Shown here one piece after another: positions 1 through 6,652 of a DNA stretch of 17,287 bases (positions are counted from its first letter, which is position 1; each line of letters begins with the position of its first letter). The DNA lies in NCBI GenBank assembly GCA_036732565.1, contig DAINCF010000090.1, forward strand, positions 1 through 17,287, written 5' to 3'. The notes below the pieces were generated by a model. That model made no database searches. It saw nothing but the letters and a program-made list of their open reading frames with translations, and was not told the DNA's origin. The position numbers and the translations under genes were made by a program. This DNA is from JAIVJN01 sp036732565 (lineage in GTDB: Bacteria > Acidobacteriota > Vicinamibacteria > Vicinamibacterales > UBA2999).

Positions 1-889
1 GTCCCGGTTCCCACCGCAGCGTGTGCGTGAGGATGCCCGGCGGCAACTCGAACCGGGAGACGTTGGCCGCGATGTATTGCGGCTGCAGGCCGAATTGGGC
101 GTTCTTGCTGGCCGGATCGCCCCGGCGGCCGATCTCGATATCGAGCTCGCGGTGGTTCTGATCCGGCGCCGTGTCGTCCCACGTCATCATGCCGAGCACG
201 GCGGCCGGATCGAGCCGGGCGGCGTCACGCACGACGAACACGTAGGTGCCGTATCCGAGCGCGCGCGACAGGATGACCTCCGACGACCTCCACTGCCCGT
301 CTCGCTGCGCCAGGGTGAGGTGCAAGCGACCATCCTCGCCGGTCCACGCGTTCCGGGCGTCAAACTCGTTTTGCCCGCCGCGGTTGGTCGGCACCTGTCG
401 TATCTCCCACTCGTAGCCGCTGAACGTCAGCGTCTTGCGTTCGGGAGGCACATACATGCCGACGCCCTTCACCGTTGCAACCGCGATGACGTCGCCGCCG
501 AGCGGTGGAAGCTCCTCAGTGGTCGCGGGCGGGCGGTAGCCGGGACGCACGAGCAGCGCCGCATACTCGGTGCCGAGATGCGTCGTCGTTTCCCAGTTGA
601 AGTTGTCGTCGATGGTCGTGAACGGCCGGCTGCGGAACGGTTGCACCCACCACACGTTGCTCCTGGCGAAGAGCACGATGACGTCGTCGCGTTGGCCGTT
701 GACCACGCGGCCCGCGATGGGCGCCAGGTCGTTCGGACCGCCACCGGCCGCTGGAGGGACGACGCTGATTTCAACGGTCGGCGGCGGAGGAGACGAGGGC
801 TGCTGACACGCGGCTGTCAGCAGCGCTGCACACGCGAGCACAACGGCGGCGCCGCCCGAGCGTGCAATGATGAGCATTCCGAGCGCCAT
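1..889 (-). CDS. GH16-like lipoprotein, 3' end beyond the window
   Basis: This is an exported lipoprotein with a concanavalin-like glycoside hydrolase family 16 module, predicted to bind or cut a beta-glucan or related polysaccharide at the cell envelope. Reading down from the ATG at 889 gives at least 296 codons without a stop. A hydrophobic N-terminus ends in the lipobox LTAAC (lipid-bearing Cys28), followed by a Pro-rich linker. Residues about 45-120 form a beta-rich domain (GRVVNGQRDDVIVLFARS..VWWVQPF). The GH16 part carries HRELDIEIGRRGD, in which E248-L-D250-I-E252 matches the ExDxE catalytic motif of bacterial lichenase-type enzymes. The family's usual C-terminal strands are cut off by the window edge. 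A second in-frame ATG lies four codons downstream; the ribosome-binding site is weak for both. It is divergent from the DoxX-like gene. A non-catalytic sugar-binding role is possible because substrate loops cannot be judged. Confidence 0.8.
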   Translation of the reverse strand, partial: MALGMLIIARSGGAAVVLACAALLTAACQQPSSPPPPTVEISVVPPAAGGGPNDLAPIAGRVVNGQRDDVIVLFARSNVWWVQPFRSRPFTTIDDNFNWETTTHLGTEYAALLVRPGYRPPATTEELPPLGGDVIAVATVKGVGMYVPPERKTLTFSGYEWEIRQVPTNRGGQNEFDARNAWTGEDGRLHLTLAQRDGQWRSSEVILSRALGYGTYVFVVRDAARLDPAAVLGMMTWDDTAPDQNHRELDIEIGRRGDPASKNAQFGLQPQYIAANVSRFELPPGILTHTLRWEPG

Positions 890-1056
890 TGTATGTCGCC
901 CGTCTGCTGCCACCCCCTCGAAGTGGCGGCGGAAACCACTCGATACCGTGACGTAACACGATCGGGGTACGTGCACATTCCAACCTCTGGGGATTCGCCC
1001 GGAAAGCGCCGTCGGTACGCTGAGCGTGGGGCTGTTCGACCCTCGAACGCCACACC

Positions 1057-1063
1057 AAAGGAG
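1057..1063 (+). promoter_or_regulatory. Shine-Dalgarno site that suggests a CTG start for the DoxX-like gene
   Basis: AAAGGAG lies 7 nt upstream of an in-frame CTG at 1071. The GTG at 1026 has no comparable purine tract. Starting at CTG gives the N-terminus MQRFFSSFPTGPPGAALLLLR, which resembles the usual start of small DoxX-like proteins. Confidence 0.5.
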
Positions 1064-1070
1064 CGACGGA

Positions 1071-1487
1071 CTGCAGCGGTTCTTCTCATCGTTCCCGACC
1101 GGCCCGCCAGGCGCGGCGTTGTTGTTGCTGCGCGCGATCGCCGGCGGGGCGGCAGTGATGCAAGGCGGAGCGCACCTCGCTCACACCGCGGAACCGGACA
1201 TCGCCGCATGGGCTCTTGGTCTGCTCGGGATCCTCGGTGGACTCGCGCTCATCGCCGGTTTTCTGACTCCCGCCGCCGCCGCTGCCGTGAGCATCACGAC
1301 ATTCCTCATCGTGGCGAGCTGGGCGCGTGTTCCTGCCGAAATCCTGGCTTCCGACCGATTGGCGACCGTGCTGCTGATCGTTGATGCGGTTGCCTTGGCG
1401 TTACTCGGCCCAGGGGCGCATTCGGTTGACGCCTATCTGTTCGGGCGTCGCGAGATCATCATTCCTCACGATCGGCCTCGCCGCTGA
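1071..1487 (+). CDS. DoxX-like small integral membrane protein
   Basis: A four-helix membrane protein of the DoxX-like family, about 138 residues from the CTG at 1071 (153 if GTG 1026 is used). Family members are linked to terminal oxidase accessory subunits and to redox or thiol stress, but this branch has no firm function. Visible hydrophobic segments are GAALLLLRAIAGGAAVMQGG, ALGLLGILGGLALIAGFLTP, AAAAVSITTFLIVAS and LATVLLIVDAVALALLGPG. The closing stretch GPGAHSVDAYLFGRREIIIP is typical of the family, in which the last helix is followed by a short cytoplasmic tail. The gene stands alone between a divergent lipoprotein gene and a transglutaminase-like gene 144 nt downstream. The start rests on AAAGGAG at 1057-1063. 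Confidence is good for the family and low for any specific role. Confidence 0.8.
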   Translation: MQRFFSSFPTGPPGAALLLLRAIAGGAAVMQGGAHLAHTAEPDIAAWALGLLGILGGLALIAGFLTPAAAAAVSITTFLIVASWARVPAEILASDRLATVLLIVDAVALALLGPGAHSVDAYLFGRREIIIPHDRPRR

Positions 1488-1631
1488 TCGGCGATACATC
1501 TCGTTCAGAGGTCCACCCCCGGTGGCCGAGAGGTGGCGCGACGGTGCAGCCAAGGCGCTCGAGCGCCGGTGGGCGGCTCTTCCGTTGGCAATGCGAGGCG
1601 AAACGCGAGCGCAGTGTGAGAGAGTGAGAGC

Positions 1632-2474
1632 ATGCGCATTCGGGTCGGCTACGACCTCGCGTTCGACTGCCCGGAGGTCACGCCGATGATCCTGATGCTG
1701 ACGACCCACTACACGCGCGCGGCTGACCTCGTGGTGCCCGATCACATGGTGATCGAGCCGGCGGTGCCCGTGACGACCTACCGCGATGGCTTCGGTAACT
1801 GGTGCACCCGCCTCGTCGCGCCGGCCGGCCGGATCCACATGTCGGCGCGCGGGCTGCTCAGCGATAGCGGTGAACCCGACCGCCAGACGAATGCTCCCTG
1901 TCAATCTGCAGTACAGGATCTACCGCCCGAGGTGCTCGTCTTCCTGCTGGGCAGCCGTTACTGCGAGACGGATCGGCTCGCTGACGTGGCGTGGAGCCTG
2001 TTTGGCCACGGACCGACAGGAGTGGAACGAGTGCGCGCCATTTGTGACTTCGTGCACCAGCACATCACGTTCAGCTATCAGGACGCACGCGCGACCCGCA
2101 CCGCGCTCGAGGCGCTGAACGAGCGCACGGGCGTGTGCCGAGACTTCGCGCATCTGGCCATTGCGTTCTGCCGCTGCCTCAACATCCCGGCTCGCTATTG
2201 CACCGGCTATCTCGGCGACATCGGCGTGCCCCCTGCTCCGGAGCCGATGGACTTCGCCGCGTGGTTCGAGGCATACATTGGCGGAGACTGGTACACCTTC
2301 GACGCCCGCAACAACCAGCCGCGCATTGGTCGCGTGCTGATCGCCCGCGGGCGCGATGCCACCGACGTTCCGATCAGCAATATCTTCGGCACCCACACGC
2401 TGGCGGGATTCTCGGTCTGGGCCGATGAGGTCGACGAGGCGTCCGCTGGAGTCACATTCGGTTCCCCGCGGTAG
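1632..2474 (+). CDS. Transglutaminase-like cysteine protease-fold protein
   Basis: A cytoplasmic protein of 280 residues with no signal peptide, belonging to the transglutaminase-like superfamily (COG1305 type). An N-terminal beta domain (MRIRVGYDLAFDCPEVTPMILML, about residues 1-110) precedes the core. The core shows ERTGVCRDFAHLAIAFCRCLNI with nucleophile Cys169 and WYTFDARNN with Asp224. At the place where the triad His normally sits (FHAWxE), this protein reads FAAWFEAY, so position 209 is Ala. From memory, relatives in Proteobacteria have Ser or Ala there too, so this is probably a subfamily trait and not damage. Amidase, protease or cross-linking activity is therefore uncertain. The ATG at 1632 follows a purine-rich GAGAGAGTGAGAG. 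The 3' end overlaps the convergent SDR gene by 23 nt. Confidence 0.88.
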   Translation: MRIRVGYDLAFDCPEVTPMILMLTTHYTRAADLVVPDHMVIEPAVPVTTYRDGFGNWCTRLVAPAGRIHMSARGLLSDSGEPDRQTNAPCQSAVQDLPPEVLVFLLGSRYCETDRLADVAWSLFGHGPTGVERVRAICDFVHQHITFSYQDARATRTALEALNERTGVCRDFAHLAIAFCRCLNIPARYCTGYLGDIGVPPAPEPMDFAAWFEAYIGGDWYTFDARNNQPRIGRVLIARGRDATDVPISNIFGTHTLAGFSVWADEVDEASAGVTFGSPR

Positions 2475-3054
2475 TCGGAGCGATCGTGTGCCCGTGCATC
2501 GACCCCTCGACGGCGACGACGTAGGCGTGTGCCACATCACGCACCGCAGTTCCGCCGGCGTCATCCAGGTTCAGCTTGGCCAGGGTTTCCTTCACCCAAC
2601 CCGGGCAGACGACATTCAGACGAATGCGGCGCGGCGCCTCGAGCGCGGCGGCGCGCACGAACGCTTCGAGTCCGGCGTTCACGAGCGCGCCAGCAGCGCT
2701 GCCCGACATCGGCGGAATCACACCGCTCGTGAGCGTGACCGAACCATCGTCACGAAGCTGGTCGAAGGCGTGGCGCACGAGACTTACCTGACCGAACAGC
2801 TTGCTCTTCACGCTCAGCATGAACTCCTCGTCTGACAACGAATCGAGCGCGGCGAGCGGTGCGCTGGCCGCGCAGCACACGACCGCATCCACGCGCCCCA
2901 CGCGAGCGAACATCTCCGCGATCGATCGCGTCTCGCTCAAGTCCACGGTCACGGACCCGTTTCGCGAGGCACGGACGATCTCGTGCCTCGACTCGAGCGC
3001 GTGTGCCACCGCACTGCCGATCGTTCCCGTAGCCCCAATGACGACGATCTTCAT
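2452..3054 (-). CDS. Short-chain dehydrogenase-fold protein, third gene of the toxin-antitoxin operon
   Basis: A compact 200-residue Rossmann-fold protein of the SDR superfamily. GATGTIG (residues 7-13) is the nucleotide-binding glycine motif, DLS (38-40) resembles the adenine-ring contact, and CCAASAP (60-66) stands where the NNAG motif usually is. Ser110 in TLTSGV is at the usual catalytic Ser place, but no YxxxK is visible: the region reads GSAAGALVNAGLEAFVRAAAL. From memory, small SDRs of this type often lack it, so oxidoreductase chemistry is uncertain and a binding or regulatory role is possible. The ATG at 3054 lies 2 nt after the toxin stop, which implies translational coupling. The same frame is open further upstream, but that stretch lies on top of the toxin gene. 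The stop is inside the end of the convergent transglutaminase-like gene. Confidence 0.85.
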   Translation of the reverse strand: MKIVVIGATGTIGSAVAHALESRHEIVRASRNGSVTVDLSETRSIAEMFARVGRVDAVVCCAASAPLAALDSLSDEEFMLSVKSKLFGQVSLVRHAFDQLRDDGSVTLTSGVIPPMSGSAAGALVNAGLEAFVRAAALEAPRRIRLNVVCPGWVKETLAKLNLDDAGGTAVRDVAHAYVVAVEGSMHGHTIAPTTAGNRM

Positions 3055-3056
3055 GG

Positions 3057-3740
3057 TCAACGCTCCAAGGTGATGATCGGCTCCGGCCCACCCTTCCAGG
3101 TCAAACGGTAGGTCTTCGCCCGCCGTACGTTTGCCACCAGCGCCGGGCGGAAGCACGCGACGCAGGTGCCGCCTTCGTGGCGAACGCTCGGGTAAACCAC
3201 TCCGAGCGACGCGGCCGCCAACAGCCGCTCCGCCAACGCCTGAGCCTCGACGTAGCTGCTGGGATCGAGACAGGTCTTGTAACCACGCGCCAGGCGCAGG
3301 TCGTGAAAGCTCGCGCTGAAGTCGGCGAGGTAGTCGTCGTAGGTGACCGAGTCTTCGAAGCGATCGATCTCGGCGAGCTGCACCGACTTGTGGAACGCGA
3401 CCTCGGCTTTCGCAGTGGGAAGATCGAATCCGGCGTACCACGCCCCGCGGTCCGGTCCGTTGAAGCGGTTGCCGAGCGGATGGGCGTGGCAGAACGCGGC
3501 GTTGATGATCATCGCGTGCGGCACCGCGAACACCAGCTCCTCGAGGCCGATACCCGGCAGCAGCTCCTGCTCCGCCAGCAGACGATCGTTCGTCGCCATG
3601 TCGAGCTCGAAGATGGCGCGCAGATGGGCATCGTCATCGGCGATCGCGACCAGGACACTCTCGCCAGTCGGCGCGTGCTGTGAAGGAATGAGGCGATGCG
3701 TGTCGAACTGCCGCACCAGGGAGATCGGCGGCAACTCCAT
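3057..3740 (-). CDS. RES-domain toxin (NAD+-degrading) of a type II toxin-antitoxin system
   Basis: A RES-family toxin of 227 residues, a usual length. Characterised members (MbcT and relatives) deplete NAD+ by phosphorolysis or hydrolysis and arrest growth until the cognate antitoxin blocks the active site. The family signature is visible: NRFNGPDRGAWYAG with Arg92 and Tyr102, AKAEVAFHKSVQL with Glu113, and VVYPSVRHEGGTCVACFRP with Ser185. These are the Arg, Tyr, Glu and Ser positions expected around the NAD pocket. Its ATG (3740-3738) directly abuts the antitoxin stop, TGAATG, so the pair is translationally coupled. All key residues are present, so the toxin looks intact. It lies 2 nt ahead of an SDR-fold gene, itself predicted to bind NAD(P). 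Confidence 0.93.
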   Translation of the reverse strand: MELPPISLVRQFDTHRLIPSQHAPTGESVLVAIADDDAHLRAIFELDMATNDRLLAEQELLPGIGLEELVFAVPHAMIINAAFCHAHPLGNRFNGPDRGAWYAGFDLPTAKAEVAFHKSVQLAEIDRFEDSVTYDDYLADFSASFHDLRLARGYKTCLDPSSYVEAQALAERLLAAASLGVVYPSVRHEGGTCVACFRPALVANVRRAKTYRLTWKGGPEPIITLER

Positions 3741-4178
3741 TCAGCCGGCGCGACGGGCGTCGAGGAGGCGGCGAACGGTCTGCATGGCGGGCAGGCCGCC
3801 GCGGAGCATGTAAGCCAGCGGCGTCTGCCCGCTGAAGATGGGATTCCGGTTCGGCAACTGGACCCATTCGTCGGCGAGGGTCTCGGCGTGGAGAATGCGA
3901 AGCGCCTTGAAGATGCCGATGAGGTAGGAGATGCGCGTCAGCCGGTCGGCGTCGAGCATCCGGTCCGCACTCCGTTTCATCTCATAGAACGGCCCGTTGG
4001 TGACGCCGCCGAGCAGCACACGGGCGTCCTCATCGCGCACCTTCCACTTCGCCATGATGTTGAAAAAGGCCTTGAGGGCGGGGGCAGAGAGCCGCTCGCG
4101 CTCGCCACGCCCGCCGAGATCCGGCGGCACGTCGATGCGATACCGGGTGACCGGATGGTGCAATGGCCACGTCATCAT
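3741..4178 (-). CDS. DUF2384/Xre-type antitoxin (MbcA/ParS/Xre family)
   Basis: The antitoxin partner of the RES toxin, 145 residues. Residues about 29-85 (RLSAPALKAFFNIMAKWKVRDEDARVLLGG..) form the Xre-like helix-turn-helix domain that should bind the operator. Residues about 86-142 (IGIFKALRILHAETLADEWVQLPNRNPIFSGQTPLAYM..) form the DUF2384 toxin-binding domain. The NPIFSGQTPLAYMLRGG segment is the strongest family mark. Two consecutive ATG codons (4178 and 4175) are available; AGGAG (4185-4189 on the complement) is 6 nt before the first. The promoter and palindrome immediately upstream suggest autoregulation by the antitoxin-toxin complex, as in known Xre-RES loci. The order antitoxin then toxin is the usual one. 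Confidence 0.93.
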   Translation of the reverse strand: MMTWPLHHPVTRYRIDVPPDLGGRGERERLSAPALKAFFNIMAKWKVRDEDARVLLGGVTNGPFYEMKRSADRMLDADRLTRISYLIGIFKALRILHAETLADEWVQLPNRNPIFSGQTPLAYMLRGGLPAMQTVRRLLDARRAG

Positions 4179-4184
4179 TTTGAT

Positions 4185-4198
4185 CTCCTGATCAGGAG
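4185..4198. promoter_or_regulatory. Perfect 14-bp palindrome, likely antitoxin operator
   Basis: CTCCTGATCAGGAG reads the same on both strands. Read on the minus strand it overlaps the last two bases of the -10 box and covers the likely transcription start. Its AGGAG half is also the ribosome-binding site of the antitoxin. A bound HTH dimer would therefore block polymerase. A further GGAG half-site lies about 8 nt upstream, within the promoter spacer (CTCC at 4207-4210 on the plus strand). Confidence 0.7.
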
Positions 4199-4225
4199 TA
4201 TATTTGCTCCTTTGCGTGGGGTCAA
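4197..4225 (-). promoter_or_regulatory. Sigma70-type promoter of the antitoxin-toxin-SDR operon
   Basis: On the minus strand, TTGACC (4225-4220) is followed after exactly 17 nt by TATACT (4202-4197), five of six consensus matches in each box. The predicted start near 4190 would leave a leader of about 12 nt. It begins 20 nt past the stop of the SUMF1-like gene, so the operon has its own promoter despite following another unit on the same strand. Confidence 0.75.
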
Positions 4226-4244
4226 GTCGACGGACGTTCCAACC

Positions 4245-5081
4245 CTACCGAGCCCGGATGGGCCGGGACAGGACCACCCGAAACCCGATGAACGGCCGCC
4301 GAGCGCCCGGATCGGCGGCGCCCCGAGTGGTCGTCCGCACCAGGCGCGCGGGATCGCCGTAGTGACCGCCGCGCATGACCCACAGCGCGTCCGCGGCGAG
4401 ATTGGCACGGTCGTCGGATGGATCGTAGGGGTACGGCTGCAGCGGGCTGCTGGTCCACTCCCAGACGTTGCCGCTCATGTCCGCCAGCCCGTATGGACAC
4501 TCGGGACACGTGAACCGTCCGACGGGCGTCGTGCCCCTGCCTTGATAGTTGGCGCGGTCTGATCGCGGCGTGTTCCCCCACGGATACGTCCGGCCGTCGG
4601 TGCCACGTGCGGCTTTCTCCCACTCGGCCTCCGTCGGAAGCGTCACGCGCCAGCCCTCGCGCAACCGTTGCAGGAGTCCCGGCGGCGTGTCCGGCGCGCG
4701 CTCCAGCGTGGCTTGAAGCCATCGACCATACGCCAGCGCGTCGGGCCACGACACGTAGGTCACGGGGTGCGTCGGCGCTCCTGAGAGCGCGCGCTGATCC
4801 ACGGTCCACCCGGCGGCGTGCGCGAAGGCCGAGAACTGTTCCACGGTCACTTCGTGACGCGCGATGAAGAATGCGTCGACGTGCACGGTGCCTTCGCCGG
4901 CCGTCGGCGACCAGCGCTCGTTGTCGAACGCCTGCGGATCGCGAGCGGGATCGGCGCCCATCGTGAATGGGCCCGCCGGAATCTCCACCAGCTCGGGGAG
5001 ATTGGTGGCGCTCGATGGCTGCGTCGATGCACCTCTCACGCCGAGCAACGCCACGAGTGCGATCATCGCGGCCCTCGTCAT
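4245..5081 (-). CDS. Secreted SUMF1/formylglycine-generating-enzyme-like protein
   Basis: A 278-residue protein with a signal peptide (MTRAAMIALVALLGVRGAST, cleavage near residue 20) and one FGE-sulfatase (SUMF1) domain filling the rest. Family marks are LVEIPAGPFTMGAD (31-44), LPTEAEWEKAARG (148-160), YPWGN (166-170), YGLADMSGNVWEWT (197-210), RGGHYGDP (237-244) and GFRVV (266-270). True formylglycine-generating enzymes use two Cys residues in the C-terminal region. None is there: the only cysteines are Cys192 and Cys195, in CPEC. Sulfatase activation is therefore unlikely, and no sulfatase gene is in view. Many bacterial SUMF1 proteins act in other ways. Its ATG overlaps the stop of the NqrB/RnfD-like gene by 4 nt (ATGA), so the two products are probably made together and may act together in the envelope. 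Confidence 0.88.
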   Translation of the reverse strand: MTRAAMIALVALLGVRGASTQPSSATNLPELVEIPAGPFTMGADPARDPQAFDNERWSPTAGEGTVHVDAFFIARHEVTVEQFSAFAHAAGWTVDQRALSGAPTHPVTYVSWPDALAYGRWLQATLERAPDTPPGLLQRLREGWRVTLPTEAEWEKAARGTDGRTYPWGNTPRSDRANYQGRGTTPVGRFTCPECPYGLADMSGNVWEWTSSPLQPYPYDPSDDRANLAADALWVMRGGHYGDPARLVRTTTRGAADPGARRPFIGFRVVLSRPIRAR

Positions 5082-6652
5082 CGTGACGCGGACCTGACGT
5101 CGCAGGCGAAGCGCCAGCCGTGGCGGCAGGCTCGCGCGTACAGCTCCGGTTCGGGCATATCGAGCAGGTTGGGCCCACCTTCACGCACGAGCAGGCGGAG
5201 ATCCAGGGCTCGAGGATCGGCCCGAGCGGGCTCGGCCGGATCGAGGAGGTTGACGCAGCCGGCTTGAAACCGTGTCTCGCACGCTCGGGAGAAATAGACG
5301 AACGCCCGATCGAGATCGACGGCCACGAGGCGGCCGTCCGCGTAATGCCGGCCCAGTTCGTTGCACGCCCACCCGGCGTTGTCCGCGCAGTACGACGCTT
5401 CTATCCTCAGCAGGCGCTGGCACGCGTGCGGACGGTTGTCCGCGCAGGCCCGCTCCCAGAACGGCAGCGCGTCCCCGCGATGCATCCCGTCGGTGCCCCC
5501 GATCGCCGTGGCGGCGCCGAACAACAGCACCCAGGCGCCGATGTGGGCGAGGTTGCCGCGGCCGAGCGGACCGTCCAGCCGCAGCTGGCCGAGCACCGGG
5601 CGATGGCCGATGGCGCGAACGGTTCGATCGATGGCGGGCACGGCCAGATTGAGCAGCGGGACGCACAACAGCTTGTCGTAGAAGGTGGGCAGGCCGAGCG
5701 CGCCGAGGATCGCGTAGAGCGCAAACACGCCAAGCCCGTACGAGATGCCGAAGATCGCTCGCCCCAGCGGGGTCCGCGGGGAGGTGGAAGGATCGGTCAC
5801 CAGCAGGTGAAGACCGAGGAACACCGCTGACGGGATCTCTGAATCGACGAAGTAGGGCACGCCGGTAATCGCCAGGTAGAGCGCACTCGCCCCGAACAAC
5901 GTCGCCGCGGCCGCCATCGTCACCGGCGTGATGGCGAAGAAGTACATGACGACCAGGCCGATCACGAACACGACGGTGTAGACCCACGGTCCAAGGCCGA
6001 AGGTCGTGGCGATCTCCTGCCCCCACGTGATGTGGGTCGTGCCCGTCGCGAGCAACCCCAGCGAGAACAACGCCAGCGTGAACGCCGACGGGTTGAAGAT
6101 GTGGACGCGCGTGCCGTCGCGCTCCCAGCGCACGAACGCCTTGCCCAGAAAGCCCAGCGCAATCAACAGGAACTGGAGACTGAACCAGTCGTCTTTGAAC
6201 CACAGGAACAGGTTCGTGCTGAAGACGATCGGGAACGGACCGAAGCCGAGGACGTAGTCGTCGCCGCGCGACCATGTGAGCAGCAAGTCGAACGCATACG
6301 CGAACAGGAGTTGAGCCAGCAGGAGCGGGGCAAACTCGTAGACGGGCGGCCAGTACCATCCCCAGTATGCGTAGACGCCGAGCTGGCACACGGCCTGGAC
6401 GTAATGCTGCTTTCGAGGCGGAGTCACCCGGAGCGCGGGCAGGCCGCGGCGCCGCATGCGAGCGGCGAGGACGACTTGCCACGCGAACAACACCGCCGCG
6501 GCGCCCCAAAACGACCACGTGAGCGCGTCGTTCGCCCGAATTCGGGGCAGGAGGCTCACCGCCAGCAGCGCGAGGGTCAGCGCGAAGGGAACCGCCAAGA
6601 CACAGGCCTTGTACACGACCCCTGGCAGGACACGCAACCCGCCTTCGCGCAT
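5078..6652 (-). CDS. NqrB/RnfD-like membrane protein with C-terminal Sel1-like Cys repeats
   Basis: A 524-residue polytopic protein from ATG 6652; a TTG at 6712 would add 20 residues but has no ribosome-binding site. About ten hydrophobic segments span residues 10-385. HIFNPSAFTLALF (about 184-196) and LVTDPSTSPRTPLGRAIFG..LLNLAVPAIDR (about 284-343) match the conserved NPA and TDPxTSPxTPxGxxIFG blocks of NqrB/RnfD, the membrane flavin subunits of ion-pumping NADH:quinone/ferredoxin complexes. The SGAT-type motif that carries covalent FMN in those subunits is not visible, and no other Nqr/Rnf subunit is in the window. After the last helix (HIGAWVLLFGAATAIGG) comes a tail of roughly 120 residues with four C-x7-C pairs (403/411, 422/430, 458/466, 509/517), like the Sel1-like repeats of Helicobacter cysteine-rich proteins. 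The tail is probably periplasmic. The gene overlaps the SUMF1-like gene by 4 nt. Confidence 0.75.
   Translation of the reverse strand: MREGGLRVLPGVVYKACVLAVPFALTLALLAVSLLPRIRANDALTWSFWGAAAVLFAWQVVLAARMRRRGLPALRVTPPRKQHYVQAVCQLGVYAYWGWYWPPVYEFAPLLLAQLLFAYAFDLLLTWSRGDDYVLGFGPFPIVFSTNLFLWFKDDWFSLQFLLIALGFLGKAFVRWERDGTRVHIFNPSAFTLALFSLGLLATGTTHITWGQEIATTFGLGPWVYTVVFVIGLVVMYFFAITPVTMAAAATLFGASALYLAITGVPYFVDSEIPSAVFLGLHLLVTDPSTSPRTPLGRAIFGISYGLGVFALYAILGALGLPTFYDKLLCVPLLNLAVPAIDRTVRAIGHRPVLGQLRLDGPLGRGNLAHIGAWVLLFGAATAIGGTDGMHRGDALPFWERACADNRPHACQRLLRIEASYCADNAGWACNELGRHYADGRLVAVDLDRAFVYFSRACETRFQAGCVNLLDPAEPARADPRALDLRLLVREGGPNLLDMPEPELYARACRHGWRFACDVRSASR

Noticed and set aside
890..1025. Possible promoters between the divergent lipoprotein and DoxX-like genes (for example TTGGAA on the minus strand, GGAAAC on the plus strand)
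   Set aside because: No -35/-10 or ECF-type pair with proper spacing and at least four matches per box could be found.
23..1384. Long plus-strand open frame of about 453 codons
   Set aside because: It has an Arg-rich, low-complexity translation with no family resemblance. It lies antisense to the GH16-like lipoprotein and then crosses the DoxX-like gene in another frame, as expected for a shadow in GC-rich DNA.
1481..1495. Possible stem-loop at the end of the DoxX-like gene (CGCCG with CGGCG)
   Set aside because: Only 5 bp, overlaps the stop codon and has no following T-run, so it is not a credible terminator.
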